15,088 bases of DNA, taken from Desulfobacterales bacterium. Lineage in GTDB: Bacteria; Desulfobacterota; DSM-4660; Desulfatiglandales; Desulfatiglandaceae. Made by a program: the position numbers and the translations under genes. How positions within the stretch are numbered: the stretch's first letter is position 1; each line of letters begins with the position of its first letter. Positions 1-7,813 of this stretch are shown in pieces. The stretch covers positions 1 to 15,088 of the forward strand of contig JAMOVZ010000054.1 of NCBI GenBank assembly GCA_027061865.1, given 5' to 3'. The notes under the pieces are model-generated. The model made no database searches. It was given only the letters and a program-made list of their open reading frames with translations, and was not told the DNA's origin.

Positions 1-283
1 AATCCCCGGGCTTGTCAATAACCGGCCCGGAAGTGCTCTTGATCTCTACGCCCAACTCATTGGCAATGATGTGGGCCAGAGAGGTCTTGCCAAGCCCAGG
101 GCTTCCATGCAGCAACACGTGATCCAGGGCCTCGGTTCGGCCTCTTGCCGCCTCAATAAAGACCCTCAGATTCCTTTTGAGTTCTTCTTGGCCTATGTAT
201 TCCTCAAGACAGCGGGGCCTGAGGTTCACCTCCAAAGGGGTGTCTTCCATCTTGGGTTTTGGGTCTATTATCCTCTCTGCCAT
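1..283 (-). CDS. ruvB: RuvB, Holliday junction branch migration ATPase (N-terminal part only)
   Basis: RuvB is the hexameric AAA+ motor that, with RuvA, drives branch migration of Holliday junctions during recombination repair. The gene runs off the left edge, so only the first 94 residues are visible, reading from ATG at 283. The N-terminus has the family pattern: a segment with LEVNLRPRCLEEYIGQ at about residues 17-32, then a Walker A loop GSPGLGKTS at about 60-68, followed by LAHIIANELG. Most RuvB proteins have GPPGLGKTT, so both Ser residues are mild substitutions that should still bind nucleotide. The gene starts 26 bases after the ruvA stop, with only a weak purine-rich stretch before the ATG. 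It is the last visible gene of the ruvC-ruvA-ruvB run. Identification is secure; nothing can be said about the C-terminal winged-helix domain. Confidence 0.96.
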   Translation of the reverse strand, partial: MAERIIDPKPKMEDTPLEVNLRPRCLEEYIGQEELKRNLRVFIEAARGRTEALDHVLLHGSPGLGKTSLAHIIANELGVEIKSTSGPVIDKPGD

Positions 284-309
284 TGCTTTCAGCCCGCCTT
301 ACGCCCTTA

Positions 310-903
310 TCATACCAGCGCCTTTAAGGCCTCTTTTATTAGTTCTTCCAAAGAGCCTGGGCCCTTTTGGCGAGTTGCTTGTTCTACGGCCCGCCTTGCA
401 GATTTCAGGGGATAGCCAAGATTTGTAAGCGCTGAGATGGCATCTGAAATCAAAGGATCTTCAGGTAAGGCTGCGGAGACTATTCTCAGTTCACCACTAA
501 ACTTTTGTGCCTTATCCTTTAACTCCACCACGATCCTTTCTGCGGTCTTTTTGCCCACCCCAGGTATGGCCCGCAGCCTCATGGAGTCCCCTGAGGCAAT
601 GGCCTCCAGTAATTCCTCAGGGCCAATGCCAGAAAGGATGTTGACAGCCAGTTTCGGCCCAATGCCAGAGACAGAGATGAGCATCAGGAAAAGCTCCTTT
701 TCCAAAGTAGAACGGAACCCAAATAGCTGAATCGCGTCTTCCCGTACGTAGGTGTAAATATGGAGGCTTATTTCTTGTTCTTGGTCAGGCAGGGCGTAAA
801 AGGTGGAAAGGGGAACCAATACCTCGTATCCAATGCCGCCGGTTTCAATAATCACTGACTGAGTGGATTTCTTAAGAATCTGGCCTCTCAGGTGTGCGAT
901 CAT
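310..903 (-). CDS. ruvA: RuvA, Holliday junction DNA-binding subunit
   Basis: RuvA tetramers hold the four-way junction in a planar form and recruit RuvB. The 197-residue product has the usual length and domain order: an N-terminal OB-fold starting MIAHLRGQI (about 1-62), a central domain with two helix-hairpin-helix motifs (around 72-91 with SGIGPKLA, and around 107-126 with PGVGKKTAE), and a C-terminal three-helix domain (about 150-197) that contacts RuvB in known RuvA proteins. The start ATG overlaps the ruvC stop in an ATGA arrangement (900-903), which implies translational coupling. The acidic/flexible linker near 131-150 is short but normal. No defects are seen. Confidence 0.97.
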   Translation of the reverse strand: MIAHLRGQILKKSTQSVIIETGGIGYEVLVPLSTFYALPDQEQEISLHIYTYVREDAIQLFGFRSTLEKELFLMLISVSGIGPKLAVNILSGIGPEELLEAIASGDSMRLRAIPGVGKKTAERIVVELKDKAQKFSGELRIVSAALPEDPLISDAISALTNLGYPLKSARRAVEQATRQKGPGSLEELIKEALKALV

Positions 904-1388
904 CTCCTAGATCCTTGTTCATATCTCTGCCAGTTCAGGTGGCACACGGCTGCGGCCAATGCATCAGAAGAATCCCATCCAAGATCTTTTTCCAATGACA
1001 ATATTACTTTCACCATGGAGCGGACCTGATCCTTTGAAGCCCTTCCATATCCCACCACTGCCTTTTTTATCTCCAAGGCAGAATATTCGTATATCTTGAC
1101 CCCACAGTGCACCGCTGCAATAAGCACCGCTCCTCTGGCATGACCCAGCTTGAGGCTGCTTTTGACGTTTTTGGCATAAAAGATATCCTCTATGGCCAGC
1201 TCTTCCGGACGGTAGCGGTTCATTATATCCACCATGGAGCTGAAAATCTTATGAATGCGGCTGTAAAAGGGAGTATGCTTGGGGGAGGTGATATGGCCCC
1301 AACCCAGACAGGCAAGGCCCCCGTCGACCTTTTCCACTACGCCATAACCGGTTATATGGGAGCCGGGATCTACCCCCAGCACTATCAT
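900..1388 (-). CDS. ruvC: RuvC, Holliday junction resolvase
   Basis: RuvC is the homodimeric, Mg-dependent endonuclease that cuts Holliday junctions symmetrically. The 162-residue product begins MIVLGVDPG and carries the full RNase H-fold catalytic set by position: D7, E67 (in LAIED), D139 and D142 (in GWDSSDALAAAVCH). The conserved block with SLKLGHARGA follows E67. It is about ten residues shorter than the E. coli protein, at the C-terminal end. The start overlaps the yebC stop by one base (TGATG, about 1386-1390), and the stop overlaps the ruvA start, so yebC-ruvC-ruvA are tightly coupled. This gene order is common in many bacteria. Confidence 0.97.
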   Translation of the reverse strand: MIVLGVDPGSHITGYGVVEKVDGGLACLGWGHITSPKHTPFYSRIHKIFSSMVDIMNRYRPEELAIEDIFYAKNVKSSLKLGHARGAVLIAAVHCGVKIYEYSALEIKKAVVGYGRASKDQVRSMVKVILSLEKDLGWDSSDALAAAVCHLNWQRYEQGSRR

Positions 1389-2134
1389 CAGCTCATGGCC
1401 TCCATCACATCTTCTGGGATATCAAAGTTTGCGTAAACATGGCTTACGTCATCGTTATCCTCCAAGGCCTGCATAAGGCTCAACATTTGCTGGGCCTTTT
1501 TGCCATCCAGCTTTACCGTGTTCTTGGGTATCATGCTGATTTCAGCCACATTGTAAGGGATTCCCTTTCCCTCGATAGCCTTTTTGACCGCCTCAAAATC
1601 ACCCGGTTCAGTCAAAACTTCGAACTGGCCTTCGTCCTCCTTTACATCCTCGGCCCCAGCCTCAAGGGCAATGTCCAGCAGTGTTTCCTCGTCCACCTTG
1701 TCCTTATCTATCACGATGAGGCCCTTTTTCTCAAAGATCCATGATACACACCCTGGCTCACCCAGGCTGCCTCCGTGGCGTTCGAAAAGGTGCTTTATTT
1801 CTGCCACTGTCCTGTTTCGATTGTCAGTAAGGCAGTCGACCATTACGGCAACCCCGCCCGGGCCGTAACCTTCATAATTGGCCTCTTCATAAGAAGTGCC
1901 TGCCAGTTCTCCCGTGCCCTTCTTGATTGCCCGTTCGATGTTCTCTTTTGGCATGTTTTCGGCCTTGGCAGCCGCAATTGCAGCGCGAAGCCTAGGATTT
2001 GCAGAAGGGTCACCGCCCCCCATCCTTGCCGCCACAGTGATCTCCCTGATCAACTTGGTAAAGATCTTGCCGCGTTTTGCATCCACAGCGGCCTTTTTGT
2101 GCTTTATGGAACTCCACTTTGAGTGACCAGACAT
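1388..2134 (-). CDS. yebC: YebC/PmpR family protein (TACO1-like)
   Basis: The 248-residue protein starts MSGHSKWSSIKHKKAAVDAK, the N-terminal signature of the YebC/TACO1 family. It continues with MPKENIERAIKKGTGE, YEGYGPGGVAVMVDCLTDNRNRT and SWIFEKKGLIVID, all family blocks. YebC proteins have been described as DNA-binding regulators (PmpR) and, more recently, as ribosome-associated factors that help translation through proline-rich stretches; the sequence alone does not say which role applies. A purine-rich ribosome-binding stretch (GAGGGAGGG) precedes the ATG. The gene lies 22 bases after rlmE and overlaps ruvC by one base, so it sits inside the rlmE-to-ruvB transcription run. Length and motifs are complete. 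Confidence 0.96.
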   Translation of the reverse strand: MSGHSKWSSIKHKKAAVDAKRGKIFTKLIREITVAARMGGGDPSANPRLRAAIAAAKAENMPKENIERAIKKGTGELAGTSYEEANYEGYGPGGVAVMVDCLTDNRNRTVAEIKHLFERHGGSLGEPGCVSWIFEKKGLIVIDKDKVDEETLLDIALEAGAEDVKEDEGQFEVLTEPGDFEAVKKAIEGKGIPYNVAEISMIPKNTVKLDGKKAQQMLSLMQALEDNDDVSHVYANFDIPEDVMEAMS

Positions 2135-2156
2135 ATTCCCAGCCCTCCCTCAGTTT

Positions 2157-2750
2157 TTATGTTGCCTTTTTTGAGATTCCCACAAGGTATATTTCACGGC
2201 TTCCCTTCCTTACCGCCTTAGGCCTGAATGCCTTTACCTCCTTGTAACGGCTCTTCAACAAAGCCCTGAGCTGTCCTGTATCGCTTGATTCAAACACCTT
2301 GCAAACAAATTTTCCCCCAGCCTTTAGGAGGTGGTCCGCTACCTCCATTGCCCTTTGGGCAAGCGTCATGGACCGGGCCGCGTCCACATCCCTTGCCCCA
2401 GAAGTCTGGGGGGCCAGATCACTTATCACGAGATCCACCTTGCCGATTTTTGCCAATAACCCGCCAAGGTCCAGATCAAATATATCAGCCTCCAGAAAAG
2501 TGAATCTATCAGATATATGGCCCTTTGGGCCTTTGATATCTATGCCGGTGACCCTGCCTTTTGGACCGACCTTTCTGGATGCATATTGAGACCAGGAGCC
2601 AGGGCTGCAACCCAAGTCCAAGACTCGAGTGCCGGGCTGAAAGAGTCTGAATTTCTTATCAAGCTCTTCCAGTTTGTAAACGGACCTTGCAAACCACGCT
2701 TCCTCTTTTGCACGGCGAGTATAATGGTCAGCCCATTTGGTCTTTTTCAT
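2157..2750 (-). CDS. rlmE: RlmE (FtsJ/RrmJ), 23S rRNA 2'-O-ribose methyltransferase
   Basis: RlmE methylates the 2'-O of a uridine in helix 92 of 23S rRNA using S-adenosylmethionine. From ATG at 2750 the protein is 197 residues, normal for the family, and starts MKKTKWADHYTRRAKEE. The SAM-binding motif is VLDLGCSPGSWSQ (about 43-55), and the K-D-K-E catalytic tetrad is recognisable: K26 (VYKLEEL), D111 (ISDLAPQTSG), K151 (FVCKVFES) and E186 (GSREIYLVG). The open frame extends upstream to a TTG at 2825, but those 25 extra residues are proline-rich, unlike the family N-terminus, and follow a rare start, so the ATG is preferred. The ribosome-binding site is weak for either start. It follows livF by 86 bases with no terminator between. 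Confidence 0.94.
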   Translation of the reverse strand: MKKTKWADHYTRRAKEEAWFARSVYKLEELDKKFRLFQPGTRVLDLGCSPGSWSQYASRKVGPKGRVTGIDIKGPKGHISDRFTFLEADIFDLDLGGLLAKIGKVDLVISDLAPQTSGARDVDAARSMTLAQRAMEVADHLLKAGGKFVCKVFESSDTGQLRALLKSRYKEVKAFRPKAVRKGSREIYLVGISKKAT

Positions 2751-2836
2751 ACCTGAAAAGGAATAGCACAGACCCACTAAGTTTTCAATCTTTGGGAGGA
2801 TGGGGAGTGGAGGAAAATTCGGCAAAGAATAAGGGG

Positions 2837-3532
2837 TTAAAGGCCACAGGTCTTCCTTACTTCTTCGCTTGAGATGAGCTCCTCGACCGGACCATGATAG
2901 CAGATCCTGCCATCATCAATGATATAGCCATAATCGCTGAGCTTGAGCGTAAATTTCACGTTTTGCTCGGCAAGGAGCACGGTAAGGCCCGATGTCTTAA
3001 GGGTCTGGATGGTGTCCCTGAACATCTTTACAAGGTTAGGGGCAAGACCTTCGGTAGGCTCATCCAGAAGTAAAAAGTCAGGGTTCCCCATGAGTGCCCT
3101 TCCAATGGCAAGCATCTTTTGCTGACCCCCGCTCAACAGTCCCCCTCTCCTGTTGGCAAAGTCCTTTAGAGGGGGAAATAGACCATAAACGGCCTCCAAG
3201 TTCCAGCGGTCCTGTTCACCTCTCTTGATGGCCGCTATCTCCAGGTTGTCCTTCACCGTGAGGTCGGCAAATATCCTTCTGTCATCCGGCACATAGCCCA
3301 GCCCCTTTCTTGCAAGTAGAAAGGGAGGCAGACCTGTAACGTCCTCATGCTTAAAGAGTATCTTACCAGCCTTCGGGGGCACAAGGCCCATAATGCTCTT
3401 GAGGGTGGTGGTCTTCCCCGCCCCGTTTCTTCCCAACAGGCACACCACCAGGCCTTGGTCCACTTTTAAGGAGACGCCAAAGAGTATATGGCTGAGGCCA
3501 TAGAAGGTATGGATATTCTTCACTTCAAGCAT
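2837..3532 (-). CDS. livF: LivF-type ABC transporter ATP-binding protein (branched-chain amino acid class)
   Basis: This is one of two cytoplasmic ATPase subunits of a Liv-type importer. The 231-residue protein contains Walker A GRNGAGKT (34-41), the Q-loop region, signature LSGGQQ (133-138), Walker B FLLLDEPTEGL (about 153-163) and the H-region near LLAEQNVKF, where LivF proteins have Q/N in place of the usual His. The segment VPDDRRIF near 81-88 is a variant of the PEGRRIF block that separates LivF from LivG. Its ATG lies inside the end of livG (8-base overlap), typical of a coupled operon. It is the last transporter gene. Substrate cannot be read from this subunit. Confidence 0.94.
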   Translation of the reverse strand: MLEVKNIHTFYGLSHILFGVSLKVDQGLVVCLLGRNGAGKTTTLKSIMGLVPPKAGKILFKHEDVTGLPPFLLARKGLGYVPDDRRIFADLTVKDNLEIAAIKRGEQDRWNLEAVYGLFPPLKDFANRRGGLLSGGQQKMLAIGRALMGNPDFLLLDEPTEGLAPNLVKMFRDTIQTLKTSGLTVLLAEQNVKFTLKLSDYGYIIDDGRICYHGPVEELISSEEVRKTCGL

Positions 3533-4268
3533 CTTCGGCCCCCAAGTATGCCTCCTGGACCTCTTTGTTCTTCCGCACCTCTTCAGGGGAAGACTGAATC
3601 AGGGTCCTGCCATGGTGCATTACCATGATGCTATGGGCCACATTGAATACGATGTCCATATCGTGCTCGCAAAAAAGAATGGTGAGCCCCTCTTTTTGGG
3701 AAAGGTCCTTCACAAGACCCATGGTCCTTTTCGTTTCATCAGGGGACATGCCAGCGGTGGGTTCGTCCAGCACCAAGAGCCTAGGGCTCCCGCCCAGGGC
3801 TATGGCGATTTCAAGGATTCTCAGATCTCCATGAGAGAGGGAGCCCGCAATAACTTGGGCCTTGTCCAATAGGCCAACGCGGTCAAGGATTTTTTCGGTT
3901 TCATCAATAAGCAACTGGTCTGCAGGCTTGAAAAGCACTCCGCTCTTTTGGTGCTGCGAAAGCACAGAGACCTGAACATTTTTGAACACAGTGAGCCTGG
4001 GGAAAATATTGGCAATCTGAAATGACCGGGCAACCCCTCGTCTGCAGACCTTATGGGGAGGCAGAGCAGTGATATCTTGTCCATCAAATATGATCCGCCC
4101 CTTGTCAGGGCTGAGTTGGCCGCAGATCAAGTTGAAAAGGGTGGTTTTTCCCGCTCCATTCGGCCCAATCACGGCAACGATCCGGCCCTTTTCCACCTGT
4201 AGGGTGGCTCCATTTACGGCCTTAAAGTCACCAAAGGATTTGTGCACATCCTGGACCGCCAACATCAT
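3525..4268 (-). CDS. livG: LivG-type ABC transporter ATP-binding protein (branched-chain amino acid class)
   Basis: This is the second ATPase subunit, pairing with LivF to power import. The 247-residue product has Walker A GPNGAGKT (35-42), the LivG-type segment RSFQIANIFPRLTV (about 81-94), signature LSHGDLR (144-150), Walker B LLVLDEPTAGM (164-174) and H-loop CEHDMDIVF (about 200-208). The TAGM sequence and the insertion around 100-125 fit LivG rather than LivF. The start overlaps the livM stop in an ATGA arrangement (4265-4268). The frame has two Met codons at the start (MMLAV), and either could initiate. The paralogous pair livG-livF is complete. Confidence 0.94.
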   Translation of the reverse strand: MMLAVQDVHKSFGDFKAVNGATLQVEKGRIVAVIGPNGAGKTTLFNLICGQLSPDKGRIIFDGQDITALPPHKVCRRGVARSFQIANIFPRLTVFKNVQVSVLSQHQKSGVLFKPADQLLIDETEKILDRVGLLDKAQVIAGSLSHGDLRILEIAIALGGSPRLLVLDEPTAGMSPDETKRTMGLVKDLSQKEGLTILFCEHDMDIVFNVAHSIMVMHHGRTLIQSSPEEVRKNKEVQEAYLGAEDA

Positions 4269-5233
4269 CGGCTCCCCACAGACGCGCCTGCCTTATCATT
4301 CCCATTTTGTCGGCTTCGAGGCTTTCCAAGCCGTTCAAGGAAAAATCCCATGACTCCCTCAGGGAGAAAAAAGATCAGCAATATAAGGATAATGCCCAAG
4401 ACCAGGGTCCAGTACTCAGTATAAGTTCCCACAAATGTCCTCAGTGATACCATGATAGCCGCTCCCAGGATGGGGCCCGCAAAGGTAAACCAGCCTCCCA
4501 AAAGGCACATGATGAAGACCTCAAGGGACAAGACCCAGAAGAGCAAGTCTGGGAAGACCGATTGTTCAATCACCACGAAAAGGGCACCAGCCACGCCTGC
4601 AAAAAAAGTTGCAATGACCACAGCAGCCAACTGGTGGCGCCTGACATTTATGCCGATTGCTTCACATCGCTCCGGGTTGTCACGCAAGGCCTGAAGCGTG
4701 GTGCCAAACGGGGACCTCAAAATGGCATAAAGGATCCACAGGCTTGCTAGCAGTACGATAAAGGTGAAATAATATGCGTTTCTGGTGGAAGAAATCAAGT
4801 CGGGGATGGTCACACCGTGAAGGCCATCATCACCGCCCGTGAGGCTATACCACCTGAAGGCAATGGCCCAGATTAAGGAGCCCAGAGAGATTTGAAGCAT
4901 TCCATAGTAGAGTTTGCTAAGCCTGACACAAAACCACCCAATCAGAAATCCGGTGACTGTGGAGGCAATGGGAGCCAGGATGAAGGCCGCCCAAAACGGC
5001 ATCCCCGCCTTGAGTATCAATAGTGCTGTGACATAGGCCCCAACCCCATAGAACACCCCATGGTGAAACTGGTATAGGCCGCCATGGCCCACCACGAGAT
5101 TGAGGCTCATTGCCAGCAGGGCTGTGACAAAGATGGTGGCAGTGATATAAATGTAAAACCTCGGTAGCACCAAAGGGATCAAGCTGAGGAGTGCTATCAA
5201 GATTAAGGTTATCTTGAACTCAATTTTTTTCAT
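4265..5233 (-). CDS. livM: LivM-type ABC transporter permease
   Basis: This is an integral membrane subunit of the Liv-type importer. The 322-residue protein is strongly hydrophobic, with about eight to ten predicted membrane segments, beginning near 9-24 and 31-48. It holds the family block around 44-72 (LNLVVGHGGLY followed by FYGVGAYVTALL), a TGGDDGL loop at 132-138, and the ATPase-contacting loop with LRDNPERCEAIGINV, followed by AGVAGALF. The usual GQ-SLGH stretch is replaced by GGLYQFHHG, a moderate divergence. The tail after about 300 is short, charged and probably cytoplasmic. The start lies 30 bases after livH, with only a weak ribosome-binding site. It pairs with LivH. Confidence 0.93.
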   Translation of the reverse strand: MKKIEFKITLILIALLSLIPLVLPRFYIYITATIFVTALLAMSLNLVVGHGGLYQFHHGVFYGVGAYVTALLILKAGMPFWAAFILAPIASTVTGFLIGWFCVRLSKLYYGMLQISLGSLIWAIAFRWYSLTGGDDGLHGVTIPDLISSTRNAYYFTFIVLLASLWILYAILRSPFGTTLQALRDNPERCEAIGINVRRHQLAAVVIATFFAGVAGALFVVIEQSVFPDLLFWVLSLEVFIMCLLGGWFTFAGPILGAAIMVSLRTFVGTYTEYWTLVLGIILILLIFFLPEGVMGFFLERLGKPRSRQNGNDKAGASVGSR

Positions 5234-5263
5234 TGCGTATTATAAAGCCTTGAGTTCTGCTTG

Positions 5264-6160
5264 TTACCATACGGATTTTAATAGCCCTGTGGGCCTTATG
5301 ATCAAGATTATCACCACCGCCAGATAGGGGAATACGATTGCGAACTGTGGCCAAAAAAGCACCCCAAATGACTGGGTGATGCCGAAGATAAGGGAGCCTA
5401 CCATGGCCCCTGCCATGTTGCCCAACCCCCCTATGGTTACGATAAGGAATGCCTCTATGACGATATCGTGATCCATTCCCAGGGTGATGCTGATGGTAGG
5501 GGCAACCAGGGCTCCGCCCAAACCGGCAAGATAGCAGCCGAGCACGAATGCAAATGCGAAGACCCAACTCACATTTATCCCTACGGCCCCGACCATTTCC
5601 CGGTCCACTGCGGCGGCCCTGGCAATCTTGCCCATCTTGGTCTTGTTAGTAAAGAGCCATAGGGCCACTGCCACCAAGGGGCCTACGACCAAAAGGAAGA
5701 GGTTGTAGCGTGGAAAAGAACTGCCAAACAGGTTTACAGAGCCACGGAGGAACTCTGGTGCCATGACGGATCTATAGTCCGCACCCCAAATCATCTTCAC
5801 CAAGTCATCAAGGATGAGCATGAGGGCAAAGGTAAAGAGAAGAAGCATGAGGTGCTCTCTCTCATAAAGCCTGCAAAAAAGCGCCCTTTCAGCAATCAAA
5901 CTCACCAAGGCAACTACCAGGGGGGCCAACAAGAGGGCAGCCAAAAACCCCATTGTGCCGCCCCCAAAGAGCTTATTGAAGGTATATGCACAGAATGCCC
6001 CTATCATATAAAGAGATCCGTGGGCGATATTAGGCACCCTGAGGATTCCCAGCACAAAGCTGAGTCCAGAGGTCACGATAAACAGGATCATGGCCCTGCT
6101 CAGCCCAACGAAAAAATGGCTCCCAACCGCCGCAAGCGTTATGCCTTGTGCTCCATCCAT
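5264..6160 (-). CDS. livH: LivH-type ABC transporter permease
   Basis: This is the partner permease of LivM. The 298-residue protein has repeated hydrophobic segments, for example about 13-38, 70-90, 104-120, 152-171, 200-220 and 270-288. Family features include the LRVPNIAHGSLYMIGAF stretch (about 40-56), the coupling-loop segment AVDREMVGAVGINV (184-197) followed by AGLGGAL, and the C-terminal RPTGLL motif (289-294). The ATG at 6160 has no clear Shine-Dalgarno sequence. It lies directly downstream of a hairpin with a T-tract, so both transcription and translation of this gene may be lower than for the preceding binding-protein gene. Confidence 0.94.
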   Translation of the reverse strand: MDGAQGITLAAVGSHFFVGLSRAMILFIVTSGLSFVLGILRVPNIAHGSLYMIGAFCAYTFNKLFGGGTMGFLAALLLAPLVVALVSLIAERALFCRLYEREHLMLLLFTFALMLILDDLVKMIWGADYRSVMAPEFLRGSVNLFGSSFPRYNLFLLVVGPLVAVALWLFTNKTKMGKIARAAAVDREMVGAVGINVSWVFAFAFVLGCYLAGLGGALVAPTISITLGMDHDIVIEAFLIVTIGGLGNMAGAMVGSLIFGITQSFGVLFWPQFAIVFPYLAVVIILIIRPTGLLKSVW

Positions 6161-6173
6161 AGCTTTGTCAAGT

Positions 6174-6237
6174 TAAAAAGAAAAACAAAGGCCACCCCCG
6201 CCACAAAGACTTTGATTGGAAAGGCGCGGGGCGGCCT
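6174..6237 (-). terminator. Hairpin with T-tract between the binding-protein gene and livH (putative attenuator/partial terminator)
   Basis: On the minus strand the arm at 6226-6237 (AGGCCGCCCCGC) can pair with the arm at 6189-6201 (GCGGGGGTGGCCT), giving about 12 pairs with one G-U pair and one bulged G. The loop is about 24 bases. A run TTTGTTTTTCTTTTT follows directly (6188 down to 6174). This is the form of an intrinsic terminator or an mRNA-stabilising stem. Its place after the binding-protein gene, and before permeases with poor ribosome-binding sites, suggests it sets a high binding-protein to permease ratio. The pairing is seen; the role is inferred. Confidence 0.7.
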
Positions 6238-6244
6238 GTCGACC

Positions 6245-7492
6245 TTATTTGCCTTTTCTCGCCTGCATGATCTCTTCGCAAGTGGGCATGACCTCGTCTC
6301 CCTTGAGGGTCACGATATCAGAGGAGATCACAAAACCATATTCGGGGGATTTCCTGGTAATCCCAAAGAACATGGGAAGCACTGCCTGATGATCGCAGGC
6401 CCGCATCTCTATTACACCCACTGGGCTGCTGATCTTGAGCCCTTCCATGGCATCAATGAATTTTTCCTTGTCCAGGCTGCCCGCCTTTTCAAAGGCCTTT
6501 GCAATGAACTTAGCTGTGATATAGCCGTGGAAGGCTGGAAAGCCTGGCGGGTTGCCGTATGCTGCCCTAAATGCCTTAACAAAGGCCCTGTTTTCCGGTG
6601 TGTCAGGGTAATAGAAATGGTAGTCCATGGTGCCCATAACCCCTTCGGGTGCCTCGGCCCCCAGAGGCTTTAACACAGCGTGATCTGTAGCAGTGTGGAT
6701 ATAAATAGCCACCTTCTTTGCCATACCGGTTGCCTTGATGGCCTTCATGATATTGGTCATGCTCCGCCCCCCGGTACAGAAGATCACGGCATCGGGCTTG
6801 GCAGCCAAGATGGAAGTGATGTAAGGGATAAGATCGGGCTCCCCTGGCTTCCACCAGGACTTGCCTATGAGTTTCACCTCGGGCTTCAGCTTCTTGAGAT
6901 TACGCCAGGCGGCCTTTGCAAGGGCGTGGCCGTATTCATAGTCATCTCCTGCGATCCAATATTTGATGTAAGGCCTCTTGGATAGCGCAACCCCTCCCGC
7001 CTTTCCGGCCATGGCCGTATTTTCCCCCGTGGAAAATACATAGCGGTGCCCCTTCTCACCCGTTATCCTTTCACTCTTGGCTATCCATACTATGAGGGGG
7101 ACCTTTTCTTTCTTGGCAACGGCCTCTGAGACGGCAAGGCCAGCGCCGCTATTTATTATCCCGGCCAAGACGTCCACATCCTCCCTCATGACGAGCTGCT
7201 TTGCCATGCTAAGGGCCAAATCCACTTTAAACTTGGTATCCCTGGTAGTAAAAGTAATCTTTTTACCCAAGACCCCCTTCTTGTTGATCTCCTTCAAGGC
7301 CAGCTTGAACCCATTGAGGGCATCCTTTGAATAGACCGCAGGGGGGCCGCTATAGCAATCAATGATTCCTACTTTAATGTCCCTGGCATAAGTCAAGCCG
7401 GGTTGAAACAGCAATGCCCCAAGAAAAATAGCCAAAAGGCCAGCCACCATGACTAGACTCGCCCCAGTGGTCACGGATCTTCTGGTCAGCAT
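6245..7492 (-). CDS. Liv-type ABC transporter substrate-binding protein (periplasmic)
   Basis: This 415-residue protein is the extracytoplasmic ligand receptor of the adjacent importer. It has an N-terminal targeting sequence with two arginines (LTRRSVTTG), a long hydrophobic core (about 12-33) and a likely signal peptidase site near TYA-RD (about 36). A twin-arginine export route is possible but the motif is poor, so Sec is more likely. The mature part begins DIKVGIIDCYSGPPAVYSKDALNGF, typical of the type I periplasmic-binding fold of the Leu/Ile/Val receptor family, and continues with VLAGIINSGAGLAVSEA and YVFSTGENTAM. Members of this family bind amino acids, amides, urea or aromatic acids, so the substrate is uncertain. 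Start: ATG at 7492 with AGGGAGGGG (7498-7506) just upstream. Confidence 0.93.
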   Translation of the reverse strand: MLTRRSVTTGASLVMVAGLLAIFLGALLFQPGLTYARDIKVGIIDCYSGPPAVYSKDALNGFKLALKEINKKGVLGKKITFTTRDTKFKVDLALSMAKQLVMREDVDVLAGIINSGAGLAVSEAVAKKEKVPLIVWIAKSERITGEKGHRYVFSTGENTAMAGKAGGVALSKRPYIKYWIAGDDYEYGHALAKAAWRNLKKLKPEVKLIGKSWWKPGEPDLIPYITSILAAKPDAVIFCTGGRSMTNIMKAIKATGMAKKVAIYIHTATDHAVLKPLGAEAPEGVMGTMDYHFYYPDTPENRAFVKAFRAAYGNPPGFPAFHGYITAKFIAKAFEKAGSLDKEKFIDAMEGLKISSPVGVIEMRACDHQAVLPMFFGITRKSPEYGFVISSDIVTLKGDEVMPTCEEIMQARKGK

Positions 7493-7497
7493 GATTT

Positions 7498-7506
7498 CCC
7501 CTCCCT
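7498..7506 (-). promoter_or_regulatory. Ribosome-binding site of the substrate-binding protein gene
   Basis: On the minus strand AGGGAGGGG lies 5 bases before the ATG at 7492. It is much stronger than the sites before livH and livM, consistent with high expression of the binding protein. Confidence 0.75.
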
Positions 7507-7572
7507 GTTTAAAAGTTGATGGTTGTGTTTCATGCCTCCAAGGATAGGCAGGCGAGTGGATAGCACGGGGAC

Positions 7573-7602
7573 AATATACTCAACTGGAAGCCTGGCTGTC
7601 AA
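7573..7602 (-). promoter_or_regulatory. Sigma-70-type promoter for the Liv operon
   Basis: On the minus strand a perfect -35 TTGACA (7597-7602) is followed by an 18-base spacer and a -10 TATATT (7573-7578). The predicted transcription start is near 7566, leaving a leader of about 70 bases before the ATG at 7492. No operator repeat is evident. The motif and position are seen; activity is inferred. Confidence 0.7.
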
Positions 7603-7763
7603 CTTGAGGAAACCGTGGACTTTGGGGGAGAGGGGGAAAACATTAATCTAAAATCAAACACCTCCTGTTCAATAAAATGCACGTTTTTGTGTGATATCAG
7701 GAAACTGTAGGGCATTATACATATAACTACATGAAATTTCAAAGAAAAAACAGGGGGCTCCTT

Positions 7764-7780
7764 TTGGAATAGCTCTTGCT
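7764..7780 (+). promoter_or_regulatory. Putative sigma-54 (RpoN) -24/-12 promoter
   Basis: TTGGAATAGCTCTTGCT has the invariant GG (7766-7767) and GC (7778-7779) separated by exactly ten bases, and it matches most of the RpoN consensus, including TTGC followed by A/T at the -12 element. The predicted start, about 12 bases after the GC, would be near 7791, giving a 38-base leader to the ATG at 7829. The -24 element lacks the usual GGCAC extension (GGAAT instead), so the match is good but not perfect. Confidence 0.55.
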
Positions 7781-7813
7781 ACTTAAGATGGCAAAAGCGC
7801 AGGGGAGTTAAAC

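Noticed and set aside
2760..2790. Possible promoter before rlmE (TTGAAA, 17-base spacer, TATTCC with a TG element)
   Set aside because: The -10 element is poor and the predicted start would fall almost on the rlmE ATG, making a leaderless message; support is too weak.
2751..2825. N-terminal extension of RlmE from a TTG start
   Set aside because: The 25 extra residues are unlike RlmE, the start codon is rare, and ATG 2750 gives the usual family N-terminus and length.
5852..6673. Plus-strand open frame of 273 codons opposite livH and the binding-protein gene
   Set aside because: It is antisense to two well-supported genes, crosses the attenuator hairpin and has a composition typical of a shadow frame.
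7623..7668. Strong orphan Shine-Dalgarno-like AGGAGGTG on the minus strand (7660-7667) with tiny frames after it
   Set aside because: The frames that follow are only 4 to about 14 codons, and the site lies upstream of the predicted Liv promoter, so no transcript is expected to carry it.
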